From Onstottus_B sp035558335 (lineage in GTDB: Bacteria > Acidobacteriota > Blastocatellia > UBA7656), in contig DATMCM010000721.1 in assembly GCA_035558335.1 (NCBI GenBank), positions 1-14,280 on the forward strand: DNA of 14,280 nt, given 5' to 3'. The notes beneath the pieces are model-generated. The model was not told the DNA's origin. It saw nothing but the letters and a program-made list of their open reading frames with translations, and searched no databases. Position 1 is the stretch's first letter. Every line of letters starts with the position of its first letter. Both the position numbers and the translations under genes were made by a program. Positions 1-7,182 of the stretch are shown piece by piece.

Positions 1-624
1 CTGAAGCGTTTTGCTCACCGCTTCGATGACGTTCAACATAATGGATACGCAGGCCTCGTCGCCCGGCAGGGTGTTAATCATTGCGTGGTAGAGATTGCGA
101 ACCGGCCACTCTTTTCCGAAGTAACGTTTGACGAAAGCGGCTCGCTGGTCGTCTATCGTGTTCAGGAGTTGAACCGCTTCAATCTGATTCTTGACGAGAG
201 CGGTCATGCGCCGAATCTTTTCGGACCGCGGAGCGTATAGAAAGAAGCTGAGAGTGTCAGACCTGCCTCGGAGAAACCAGGGAGCACCTCTTCCGACGAT
301 CACGCAGTTGCCCGCATCGGAAGCGTCTTTGATCACTTGCTGGACAAGCAAAACCATTCGATCGGTATCGAAGATCTTGTCATCGGCAATCGGCAATCCT
401 CGTTCGTAGCTGCCTCGCCAGAAGACTTTTCCGAGACGGTACAACAGCGGGTCGAGTCGCTCGTCACAATGCCTTGCAACAGACTCCTCGACCTCCGCCA
501 GCCTCGCGATCTCGGAGGTCAACTGCCGGTCGAAGAGCTTCCAGCCGAGACGTCCGGCAAGACGCTCGGCAATCGCACCGCCGCCGCAACCGAATTCACG
601 TTCGATGGCTATCACCTTGATCAA
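1..624 (-). CDS. Cytidylate kinase-like protein (Cytidylate_kin2 type), C-terminus cut by window edge
   Basis: My own translation of the minus strand gives an open frame of 208 codons from a TTG at 622-624 to the left edge. The N-terminus reads IKVIAIEREFGCGGGAIAER, the glycine-rich loop of the cytidylate-kinase-like family (usual form ISREYGSGGREIA), which lacks the Lys of a standard Walker A. Further on are the family's VIVGRGA motif, FFLYAPRSEKIRRM, and near the end RAAFVKRYFGKEW followed by YHAMINT. Family members run to roughly 200-220 residues, so little is missing. I chose TTG because AGGGG lies 8 bases before it and the in-frame stop at 649-651 is the stop codon of the MFS gene; TTG at 628-630 and GTG at 613-615 are alternatives. 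Only 24 bases separate it from the MFS gene, so it is probably the fourth gene of the efflux operon. True substrate is unknown; nucleotide phosphorylation is inferred from the family. Confidence 0.85.
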   Translation of the reverse strand, partial: MIKVIAIEREFGCGGGAIAERLAGRLGWKLFDRQLTSEIARLAEVEESVARHCDERLDPLLYRLGKVFWRGSYERGLPIADDKIFDTDRMVLLVQQVIKDASDAGNCVIVGRGAPWFLRGRSDTLSFFLYAPRSEKIRRMTALVKNQIEAVQLLNTIDDQRAAFVKRYFGKEWPVRNLYHAMINTLPGDEACVSIMLNVIEAVSKTLQ

Positions 625-648
625 ATACAATACCCCTCGGCTCTCGTT

Positions 649-2214
649 TCAGTGCACCGATACCGGACGGCCCGCCTTTACATTCTTGAACAGGAAGGCC
701 GCCGCAGCGCAAATCACACAGATGAAAGCGAACAAGCGAAAGTTATCAACATAGGCCAGCAGCGTGGCCTGCTTTACCATCACTCCGTACAGCATCCCGT
801 ATGCCTTCCCTGCAGAGCCGAACGTCTGCTCGAGCGCCCGTAGGCGCTGCTGGAATGCGGGCTCGTAGGGCGTCATATGCGACACCAATATCGCCTGATG
901 AGATTGCGAGCCGCGCTCGATCAGTGTGGTGACAAGCGAGATGCCTATGCTGCCTCCAAGATTGCGGCAGAGATTGTAAATGCCGGAGGCATTGCCAATC
1001 TGTTCGTTGCGGAGCGTTCCCATTGCAAGGGTAGTCAGCGGGACAAAGATCAATCCCACTCCCACCCCCTGAAGGATATTCGGCCACGTGATGAAGCTGG
1101 GTGAAATATCGAGATTCACATGGCTCAAAGTAAAACTTGTGAAGGCATATATCAGGAATCCCGCGGAGATCAACAGGCGATTATCAAGCCTACTGACCAG
1201 TATGCCAGCGATAGGCATCATCAACAGAGCTCCCAAACCGCGCGGACTTTGGGCCAGGCCACTTTGCAGCGCCGGATAACCCATTACCGTTTGCAAAAAG
1301 AGAGGAAGCAAAGTGATCGAGCCGTAGATCGTCACGCCGAGGAGCAGCACCACCATGGTCCCGACAGCAAAATTACGATTCAGGAAGATGCGCAAGTTGA
1401 CGATGGGCTCCTTAGATTTGAGTTCCCGCAAGATGAACGCAATAAAGCCCACGACTGAAATCAGCGCGAACCAGCGTATCCAAACCGCGCTGAACCAATC
1501 GTCCTCTTGCCCCTTATCTAGAATGATCTGGAGCGTTGCAACCCAGATGGCCAGCAGGCCCAATCCGAGCGCATCGATTCGGCCCGGGCGCGCGTTCTTG
1601 ATGTAGGGAGGGTCTTCCACAAAGCTGTGCAGCAGGAAGATGGCGAGCGCACCTATCGGAATGTTGATGTAAAAGATCCATCGCCAGGAGTAGTTGTCAG
1701 TTATCCACCCGCCGAGTGTCGGGCCAATGACCGGCGCTACGATGACGCCCAGCCCAAAGACTGCCATCGCGACCCCGCGTTTTTGAGGTGGAAAACTCTC
1801 CAGCAGGATCGCCTGAGAAAACGGCTGCAAGGCCCCGCCGCCCGCTCCCTGTATGATACGGGTGACCACCAGAAAGCTCAGGCTCGTCGCCGCGCCGCAT
1901 AAAAATGACGCGACGGTAAAAAGGACGATGCAGGCGATCAGAAATCGCTTGCGTCCAAAAAAAGTCCCCAGCCAGGCGCTCGCCGGGAGCACGATGGCGT
2001 TCGAGACCAAATAACTGGTCAGCACCCAGGTGGCTTCGCTGGTGCTTGCCGACAAGCTTCCTGCGATATGCGGTACCGACACATTGACAATGGTTGTGTC
2101 GAGAACCTCCATGAACGTCGCCAGCATAACTGCGGGGGCGACAAGCCAGGGACTCACCCTTGGGCGCCACTCCATGCCCGACTGTTCTTGATCGGTTGGT
2201 TGCCGGCTAGGCAT
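649..2214 (-). CDS. emrB: DHA2-family (14-TM) MFS multidrug efflux pump, EmrB type
   Basis: A 521-residue inner-membrane drug:proton antiporter expected to export hydrophobic compounds through a tripartite EmrAB-TolC-like channel. Visible DHA2 signatures: LDTTIVNVSVPHIAG in TM1 (about 38-52), a short motif A GTFFGRKR (83-90), motif B VTRIIQGAGGGALQP (117-131) and the antiporter motif C VIVAPVIGPTLGGW (157-170). About fourteen hydrophobic segments follow, the last near 491-509, with a soluble stretch around 432-470 before it. Length is normal for EmrB. The ATG at 2212-2214 has GAGGG and AAAGGA upstream; M14 is a weaker alternative. It starts 33 bases after the stop of the adaptor gene and is followed 24 bases later by the kinase-like gene. 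The subfamily is certain; the substrate is not, and the emrB symbol is by analogy. Confidence 0.93.
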   Translation of the reverse strand: MPSRQPTDQEQSGMEWRPRVSPWLVAPAVMLATFMEVLDTTIVNVSVPHIAGSLSASTSEATWVLTSYLVSNAIVLPASAWLGTFFGRKRFLIACIVLFTVASFLCGAATSLSFLVVTRIIQGAGGGALQPFSQAILLESFPPQKRGVAMAVFGLGVIVAPVIGPTLGGWITDNYSWRWIFYINIPIGALAIFLLHSFVEDPPYIKNARPGRIDALGLGLLAIWVATLQIILDKGQEDDWFSAVWIRWFALISVVGFIAFILRELKSKEPIVNLRIFLNRNFAVGTMVVLLLGVTIYGSITLLPLFLQTVMGYPALQSGLAQSPRGLGALLMMPIAGILVSRLDNRLLISAGFLIYAFTSFTLSHVNLDISPSFITWPNILQGVGVGLIFVPLTTLAMGTLRNEQIGNASGIYNLCRNLGGSIGISLVTTLIERGSQSHQAILVSHMTPYEPAFQQRLRALEQTFGSAGKAYGMLYGVMVKQATLLAYVDNFRLFAFICVICAAAAFLFKNVKAGRPVSVH

Positions 2215-2247
2215 TTCCTTTCGCCCTCTGCCTTCCGTTCTCGCCGT

Positions 2248-3672
2248 TCATTTGACTTTCACCTCCGGCACGACAGACATTCCGGGGCCGAGAGAATGGG
2301 TTGGATCGGGAGGTTCATCAAAAACGATTTTGACCGGTACTCGTTGAACGACCTTGACGTAATTGCCGCTCGCGTTCTCAGGCGGCAATAAACTGAACGC
2401 CGCGCCGCTGCCCGCCTGGATACTATCGACGTGCCCTCTAAATGCTTTGTCGGGGTACGCATCAACGTCGATCTCTACCGACTGCCCGGGCTGCATGAAG
2501 GTCAACTGCGTTTCTTTGAAGTTCGCATTCACCCACAGATCGTCAGGCACAATAGCAAAGAGAACCTGACCAACTTGAAGAAGCGCGCCCTCTTCAACCG
2601 CCTTGCGGGTCACGCGGCCTGATTCTGGCGCGAAGATCCTGGTGTAGGAAAGCTCAAGCTCTGCTTGCTGAACCGCTGCCTGCGCCTGTTCGATTTCTGC
2701 GCTTGAGACATTGACTTGAGAACGGCTTGCAGCCACCTGGTCTGGCGCAGCGTTGGCTCCGGCGAGTTGACCCCGAGCCTCACCTACGCGCGCTTGCGAT
2801 TCCTGTATCTGTGATTCAGCCTGGAGGAGTCCGTTGGCAGCAACTTCTTCTGCCGCCAAAGCATCAGCAACCTGCATGTCGGTAGCAGCTACTTTGAGCC
2901 GCGCCGCCTCGAGTTGAGCCTTGCCTACGCGAGCAGCTGCGACTGCCTGGTCGAACTGCTGGTGTGACACTTCGTCGCGATCGTAGAGCTGTTGATATCG
3001 CGTCACATCTGCAGCTGCCCTGGTAGCTTCAGCATCTGCTGCTGCGGACTGGGCGCGCGCCTGTTCCGCATTTGCCTGCGCCGTCTTGATCTGGACACGC
3101 GCTTGATCGAGACGGCTTCGCATGACTTCCGTCTGCGCTCTTGTCGATTGCACGTTAGAGGTGGCCTGGCCCAGTCCCGAAGACGCTTGCATTACAGCCG
3201 CGCTCGAGGTTGCGCTGGTCAACTTGACGTTGATCTGGGAAGAGTTGTGGCGCGCCTGCGCAGCGAGGAGGCTGGCTCTCGCCTGAGCAAGGCGCGCTTC
3301 AAAATCGCGCGGATCAATCTCGACCAGCAGGTCGCCTTCATTGACCTGCTGGTTGTCCGTTATATGGAGCTTTATGACGTGACCGGAAACCTTTGGGCTG
3401 ATCTGGATGATGTGCCCGTCAATAAATGCATCGTCGGTCGATTCGTGAGAGATGGCATGGAGGTAGTAGCGCGTGCCGAAGATAATACCCACAAGTAGAA
3501 CGACGGCGGCGGCGGCGATCATCAGTCGCCGCTTGAAGAGGGGCGTCCTTTTGCCTGCCGACTCATGCAAATCGGCCTGCGAAATTGCTACCGACGATTC
3601 GCCCGGTCGCTCGGCCTCAACAGTGCCGCCTCCAGTTGTCGAATCACCCTCTGGCTCTATATCGTTTGACAT
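2248..3672 (-). CDS. emrA: EmrA/HlyD-family periplasmic adaptor (membrane fusion protein)
   Basis: A 474-residue adaptor linking the MFS pump to the outer-membrane channel. After a polar N-terminal tail (1-48) there is one transmembrane helix (about 50-70), then the first half of the lipoyl-like domain (DDAFIDGHIIQISPKVSG, 80-97, to about 120). A long Ala/Gln/Glu-rich coiled-coil hairpin follows (about 120-345), then the second lipoyl half with TRIFAPESGRVTRKAVEEG and the beta-barrel containing PDDLWVNANFKETQL and VEIDVDAYPD, ending in the conserved LGPGMSVVPEV. It is about 80 residues longer than E. coli EmrA, largely in the hairpin and the N-terminal tail. The ATG at 3670-3672 follows a strong GGAGGA (3679-3684). 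It begins 17 bases after the TolC-like gene and ends 33 bases before the MFS gene, so the three are almost certainly one transcript. Confidence 0.93.
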   Translation of the reverse strand: MSNDIEPEGDSTTGGGTVEAERPGESSVAISQADLHESAGKRTPLFKRRLMIAAAAVVLLVGIIFGTRYYLHAISHESTDDAFIDGHIIQISPKVSGHVIKLHITDNQQVNEGDLLVEIDPRDFEARLAQARASLLAAQARHNSSQINVKLTSATSSAAVMQASSGLGQATSNVQSTRAQTEVMRSRLDQARVQIKTAQANAEQARAQSAAADAEATRAAADVTRYQQLYDRDEVSHQQFDQAVAAARVGKAQLEAARLKVAATDMQVADALAAEEVAANGLLQAESQIQESQARVGEARGQLAGANAAPDQVAASRSQVNVSSAEIEQAQAAVQQAELELSYTRIFAPESGRVTRKAVEEGALLQVGQVLFAIVPDDLWVNANFKETQLTFMQPGQSVEIDVDAYPDKAFRGHVDSIQAGSGAAFSLLPPENASGNYVKVVQRVPVKIVFDEPPDPTHSLGPGMSVVPEVKVK

Positions 3673-3689
3673 GACCGGTCCTCCAATAT

Positions 3690-5228
3690 CTACCAGCGGA
3701 ATGATTCAACCCGCCCCATCGCGGAAGCCAGATTGATCCGCGCCGCGTTGTGTACTGTGAGCGCCGCCACCTGGGCATCCCGCGACTCGGCAAGCGAGGT
3801 CTGGGCATTTACCACCTCAATATTGTCTCCTAGACCTGCTTGGAAGCGGTCGCGCGCCATTTGCAACTCACGCTCGGCGAGTCGAAGCGCCTGTTCGGCT
3901 GCGCGCACCTGCTCTGCGGCCGTCGCAAGCGTTTGAAGCGCGAGACGGACATCTTGTTCCACCTGCGCACGCAGGTCGTTGAGCTGCAATTCGGCCTGGC
4001 GCTGCCGACTGGTGGCAGCGGCAATGCGCCCGCGGGTGAGGCCGCCGTTGAAGATCGGCACGCTTAGCCGAATTCCGACGGAGCGCGTCGGCAGGTCAAG
4101 CACGTTCGGCTTTATGCCGCTTGAACCGTAGTCACCCACGAAGTCAATGGATGGTAACTGCTCGGCTTCTGCCGCGCGGCGCTCATAATCATTGAGTTTG
4201 ACTTGCTCCTCGGCGAGGCGAATCTCCACACGCTGGCGCTGTGCAAGCTGCACTGCCGCTTCAGCCGAAGGTAGAGCAGCATCCGTATAAGCCAGCCTGT
4301 CAGTAAGAAGCAGCAATCCGCCGAGCGGAAGACCGGTGACTCTTTGAAGTTGCAGGCGTGCCTGGTAAGCCTCGGTGTGTGCCTGAGCGAGTCGGAATTG
4401 TTGCTGCGCCACGCGAGTCTCGGCCCGCGTCACATCCAGCCCAGTAGCAACTCCGGATTTGTGCTGATCAGTGGCCAGCGTTAGCAGAGTCTGAGCAAGT
4501 TCGAGATTGGCCTCAGTCGCTGCTACCGCTCGCTCAGTTCGCAATGCATTGAGATAAGCCAGCGCAGTATTCGTGATCACCTGCTGCCGCGAGAGTTGCT
4601 CACCAATGGCTGCGATATTCACGCCCGCGCGCCCGGCTTGATAATTGCGAATCGCGCCCAGGTTGAAGAGCGTCTGCACTAGCTGAACTCGCGCGTCGAA
4701 GACGTTGAATGGGCCGAGGAAGGTAAACGGAATGAGAGGGAACGCGTTCGGGGTCAGCCCCTGCGACGCGAGGTTGATGGTGAGGTTGGTTTGAGATGCA
4801 GCGCCGGCGAGGTTTGGCAGGAGACCGGCCAGCGATTCCCGTTCAACCCCTCGCGCTTCGTTACGGCGCTCACGCGCGAGCAGACTGGTGAGGTTGTTCT
4901 TGATTGCAAGCTGAACGGCCTCGTCAAAGCTTAGCGCGCCCTGTGCGGAAGAGGCTGGCGGGCTCGGGGATGCCTGAGGGCCATTGCTATCTAATCCTGA
5001 GATCCATCCGGCAATCAAAGGGCCGGCAATCTTAATCCGGGCCAGGTCGCTTTTGCCAGTCTCATTGCCTTGAGGCGTGCCAACCACTTTATCACCCGCG
5101 TCAATGCGCGTCGCGTGTCTCTGCGCTTCGCTTGCTTGTTTGATCTCTTGCCCGCCAACTGACAAAGGAAAGAACCAGAGCCCCAGGATTGAGAATCCGA
5201 ACAATATCTGCGCGCGACGCTTGATCAC
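3690..5228 (-). CDS. TolC-family outer membrane efflux protein
   Basis: A 512-residue outer-membrane channel, first gene of the efflux operon. A Lys/Arg-rich start and hydrophobic core (about 8-24) form a signal peptide ending near VGGQE. There is no lipobox Cys at the cleavage site, so it is not an obvious lipoprotein. Residues about 27-93 are a polar Pro/Ser-rich extension before the first OEP repeat, which begins at LSFDEAVQLAIKNN. Two OEP repeats with long helices follow, including ALAYLNALRTERAVAATEANLELAQ and, in the second half, SVGIRLSVPIFNGGLTRGRI and the closing ARDRFQAGLGDNIEVVNAQ, both typical of TolC/OprM-like channels. The start is a GTG at 5226-5228, preceded by GGATGGG; the only nearby ATG upstream soon meets a stop. 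No transcriptional regulator sits next to the operon, which is unusual for drug-efflux systems. Confidence 0.92.
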   Translation of the reverse strand: MIKRRAQILFGFSILGLWFFPLSVGGQEIKQASEAQRHATRIDAGDKVVGTPQGNETGKSDLARIKIAGPLIAGWISGLDSNGPQASPSPPASSAQGALSFDEAVQLAIKNNLTSLLARERRNEARGVERESLAGLLPNLAGAASQTNLTINLASQGLTPNAFPLIPFTFLGPFNVFDARVQLVQTLFNLGAIRNYQAGRAGVNIAAIGEQLSRQQVITNTALAYLNALRTERAVAATEANLELAQTLLTLATDQHKSGVATGLDVTRAETRVAQQQFRLAQAHTEAYQARLQLQRVTGLPLGGLLLLTDRLAYTDAALPSAEAAVQLAQRQRVEIRLAEEQVKLNDYERRAAEAEQLPSIDFVGDYGSSGIKPNVLDLPTRSVGIRLSVPIFNGGLTRGRIAAATSRQRQAELQLNDLRAQVEQDVRLALQTLATAAEQVRAAEQALRLAERELQMARDRFQAGLGDNIEVVNAQTSLAESRDAQVAALTVHNAARINLASAMGRVESFRW

Positions 5229-5498
5229 TCAATTGCCCATCCGAATTGGTTTTATTGATACCTACCGGAGGATAAGAGAGCCGGTCTGCTTTTGTCTTCT
5301 CAGATCTTGCGGTTTTTGGCTTGATTGTGTCTGATTGTGCTCAAATCCCCGTCGGTGTGCCGGCGCTAGGTAGTTGACCTTGAAACATTAGAACGAAGAC
5401 GAGGCAGAGCTAGACTATAACTTCCCGGAAGAGCGCCGGGCTGTACACAATGGTTTCAACAACCGAGGCCGGGAGGGGAACTGCACGGCCGGGATGCC
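5229..5498. other. Upstream region of the efflux operon, no clear element
   Basis: This 270-base gap must carry the efflux-operon promoter unless transcription enters from upstream. I see no good -35/-10 pair and no -24/-12 motif on the minus strand. TATAGT near 5415 is a possible -10 without a matching -35. Two direct copies of GGCCGGGA lie near 5467 and 5487, and a GC-rich imperfect hairpin could form there just after the Lys/Ala-rich gene, but no T-run follows to make it a convincing terminator. Confidence 0.3.
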
Positions 5499-5906
5499 CT
5501 ACTTTCCAGTCTTCTTGACTTCGCTCCCGACTTTTTTGACTCCTTTGGTAGTAGCCTTCCCTGCCTTCTTAGTTCCTTTTGCCGCGGCTTTGCCCACGTC
5601 CTGGCCAGCGGCACCGGTTGCCTTTGCCGCCTTTTCGGAGCCCGTGGCTACCGCCTTGCCCGCCGTGCGGCCGCCCTTGCCAACCGCCTTGCCCGTTTCT
5701 TTCGTACCTTGTCCTGCATCCGAGGCAGTTTTCTTGAGTCCACCTTCCTTCTTGCTCTTCTTTGTCCCTCCAGTTTTGGCTGTAGACTGATCGCCCGTCT
5801 GTTGATCAGCGGTGGCCGCTCGCATCGCCATTGCCGCTTGTGAAACCGCGCCGCCGGCGAAAAGCATGCACATCATAAAGGTTGCGAGAAACAACTTGCT
5901 CTTCAT
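5499..5906 (-). CDS. Exported Lys/Ala/Gly-rich low-complexity protein of unknown function
   Basis: A 135-residue protein with a clear signal peptide (MKSKLFLATFMMCMLFAGG, cleavage probably after one of the Ala residues at 21-27). The rest is a highly basic, low-complexity chain of K, A, G, T and S with almost no bulky hydrophobics, built from loose repeats such as KAVGKG, KAVATG, KAAAKG, KKAGKATTKG and VKKVGSEVKKTGK. Composition resembles histone H1 tails or bacterial Hc1-like proteins, but the signal peptide argues for a periplasmic or secreted place rather than the nucleoid. AGGAGA lies 5 bases before the ATG, so translation is well supported. It stands alone, about 270 bases upstream of the efflux operon and 190 bases after the receiver gene. 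I assign no function; binding to polyanions (LPS, DNA, polyphosphate) is only an inference from charge. Confidence 0.8.
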   Translation of the reverse strand: MKSKLFLATFMMCMLFAGGAVSQAAMAMRAATADQQTGDQSTAKTGGTKKSKKEGGLKKTASDAGQGTKETGKAVGKGGRTAGKAVATGSEKAAKATGAAGQDVGKAAAKGTKKAGKATTKGVKKVGSEVKKTGK

Positions 5907-6096
5907 TTGAGTTCTCCTATTTGATTGAAACTATCACGCGTGTTGCCTGGCTCTGCGACTTTTAAGATCGCATCCCTGTGCGATGCCTTCACGAACATTC
6001 GTCGACTCATCAATTCAAGATTAGTTAAGGGTAAGGTTCGGCGTCTTTCTATTCTTTGCCGAAAGAAGCTGTTTCGTGCTCTTAGGCATAGCTCAC

Positions 6097-6513
6097 CTAT
6101 GAGTTTATCGCGGCTGTTGGGAAGCCTCGTTCCTTTCTGTCATCGGTATCAATCAGTAGTCTGATTGTTTCCATCAGGTGTTCGGGATCGCTCGGCTTGG
6201 TTATGTAAGCTTGCGCGCCGGCCTTCAACCCGCGTTCGATGTCCTTTGGATAAGCTAGAGCGGAATGAAAGACCAGCGGTGTTTGTCCGTCAAAGGACCG
6301 GATCTTTTCGACGAGATCAAAGCCTGACCCATCCGGGAATCGCTCACCGATCAGATATAAGTGAAAGTGCCGGCTTGCGGCCAACTCGACGCACTCCGCG
6401 ACGGTGTCGCTAGTCGTCACCTCGTAGCCCGCCCGGCCCAGCCAGATGACGAGATACTCTCGTGTGTCCTCGTAGTTCTCAGCGCAAAGAATCCGCCATT
6501 TATCTGACTGCAT
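6097..6513 (-). CDS. Stand-alone response-regulator receiver domain lacking the phospho-acceptor Asp
   Basis: A 138-residue single-domain receiver with no output domain. The fold is clear: beta1 WRILCAENYED, beta3 HLYLIGERFPDGSG, beta4 PLVFHSA, beta5 AYITKPSDPEHL. Aligned with CheY-type domains, the acidic pair is E12-N13 instead of Asp-Asp. The phospho-acceptor position is Gly56 (codon GGT, 6346-6348), where Asp would be expected before the loop ending in PDGSG. Ser84 takes the Thr/Ser switch position and Lys106-Pro107 is intact. Normal Asp-phosphorylation therefore looks impossible, and it may act as a pseudo-receiver or through partner binding. The ATG at 6511-6513 is directly preceded by AAGGA, too close for an ideal site, so the start is a little uncertain. 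No kinase adjoins it. Confidence 0.88.
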   Translation of the reverse strand: MQSDKWRILCAENYEDTREYLVIWLGRAGYEVTTSDTVAECVELAASRHFHLYLIGERFPDGSGFDLVEKIRSFDGQTPLVFHSALAYPKDIERGLKAGAQAYITKPSDPEHLMETIRLLIDTDDRKERGFPTAAINS

Positions 6514-6705
6514 TCCTTGCTCAATCCGACCGAAAGGAGGTCAAGCGTCTATCGATACGCCGATCGATGAATTCGCCCCAACTAATATGTGGAGGGTAAC
6601 GCCTTGATCTGATGCCTGAGGTCAAAAGATAAATGACAGGCTCAAGACAGCCAGATGATGAGAGTAATGCGGGCAGTCGTTTGATGCCTTGAACCTGTCT
6701 TCGAT

Positions 6706-7182
6706 TTACGCCGCGCGCGCTACTTTTCCTTTTTTGTTCTTCTTAACGAACTTGCCGAAGATTGAATGGTGCTCGGCCTTCATGCCGTCACCTTCAAGTC
6801 GCTCTTCAGCTTTTGTCTTTGGCAACTGATATCCAAGGTCGCTGTCAGACGACCAAATCTGCGAGAGGAAATACTGGTCTCCGACCTTATCGAACACCAG
6901 TTCGGCATTGCGCGGTATCTGGTTAGCCTGAGCGTTCTCTGCCTCGAAGGTAACGGCGGCGCGGCCCCTGGCGTTGCGTATCTCCAGAACTTGCGGTTCA
7001 ACCTTACTAATGCGCTGTAAGATGTACTTGCCAGCAGGCAACGTGGTTTCTCTCACGGTAAACGAAAAAGGGACATCTGCCTCGATGGTACCCTCGCTTA
7101 GTGCTTGCGCTTTTGCAGCAACGTTCCCGACTCCTATCAAGAGAGCCAGCATAAAGAGCGTTCTTATGAACTGTAACTTCAT
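6706..7182 (-). CDS. Small secreted protein of unknown function, acidobacterial type
   Basis: A 158-residue exported protein. Residues 1-26 form a signal peptide (MKLQFIRTLFMLALLIGVG, ending at AKAQA). The mature part starts with TIEADVPFSFTVRETTLPAGKYIL, a pattern I know from small secreted proteins that are abundant in Acidobacteria. It continues with a predicted beta-rich body (VLEIRNARGRAAVTFEAENA, ELVFDKVGDQYFLSQIW) and ends in a Lys-rich tail (KFVKKNKKGKVARAA). No catalytic motif is visible and I assign no function. GGAGG sits 4 bases before the ATG. The gene is alone; a 19-base inverted repeat lies about 60 bases upstream, overlapping a plausible -35 region. The family resemblance is recalled, not searched. 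Confidence 0.85.
   Translation of the reverse strand: MKLQFIRTLFMLALLIGVGNVAAKAQALSEGTIEADVPFSFTVRETTLPAGKYILQRISKVEPQVLEIRNARGRAAVTFEAENAQANQIPRNAELVFDKVGDQYFLSQIWSSDSDLGYQLPKTKAEERLEGDGMKAEHHSIFGKFVKKNKKGKVARAA

Noticed and set aside
337..843. Plus-strand ORF of 168 codons
   Set aside because: It lies opposite the kinase-like gene and the end of the MFS gene, both of which match known families; no ribosome site or family match in this frame.
2992..3498. Plus-strand ORF of 168 codons
   Set aside because: Antisense to the Ala-rich coiled region of the adaptor, where the base composition favours long open shadow frames.
5967..5984. Inverted repeat ATCGCA-N6-TGCGAT as a terminator
   Set aside because: The stem is only 6 bases and no T-run follows in either direction; it could be an operator, but nothing supports that beyond the symmetry.
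6037..6063. Inverted repeat TTCGGC...GCCGAA after the receiver gene
   Set aside because: The 15-base loop is long, the stem is 6 bases, and no T-run follows on the minus strand.
5925..6164. Plus-strand ORF of 79 codons
   Set aside because: Overlaps the receiver gene end, has no recognisable domain and no convincing ribosome site.
6534..6542. Strong plus-strand Shine-Dalgarno-like AAGGAGGTC
   Set aside because: No start codon at a suitable distance and no open frame follows it.
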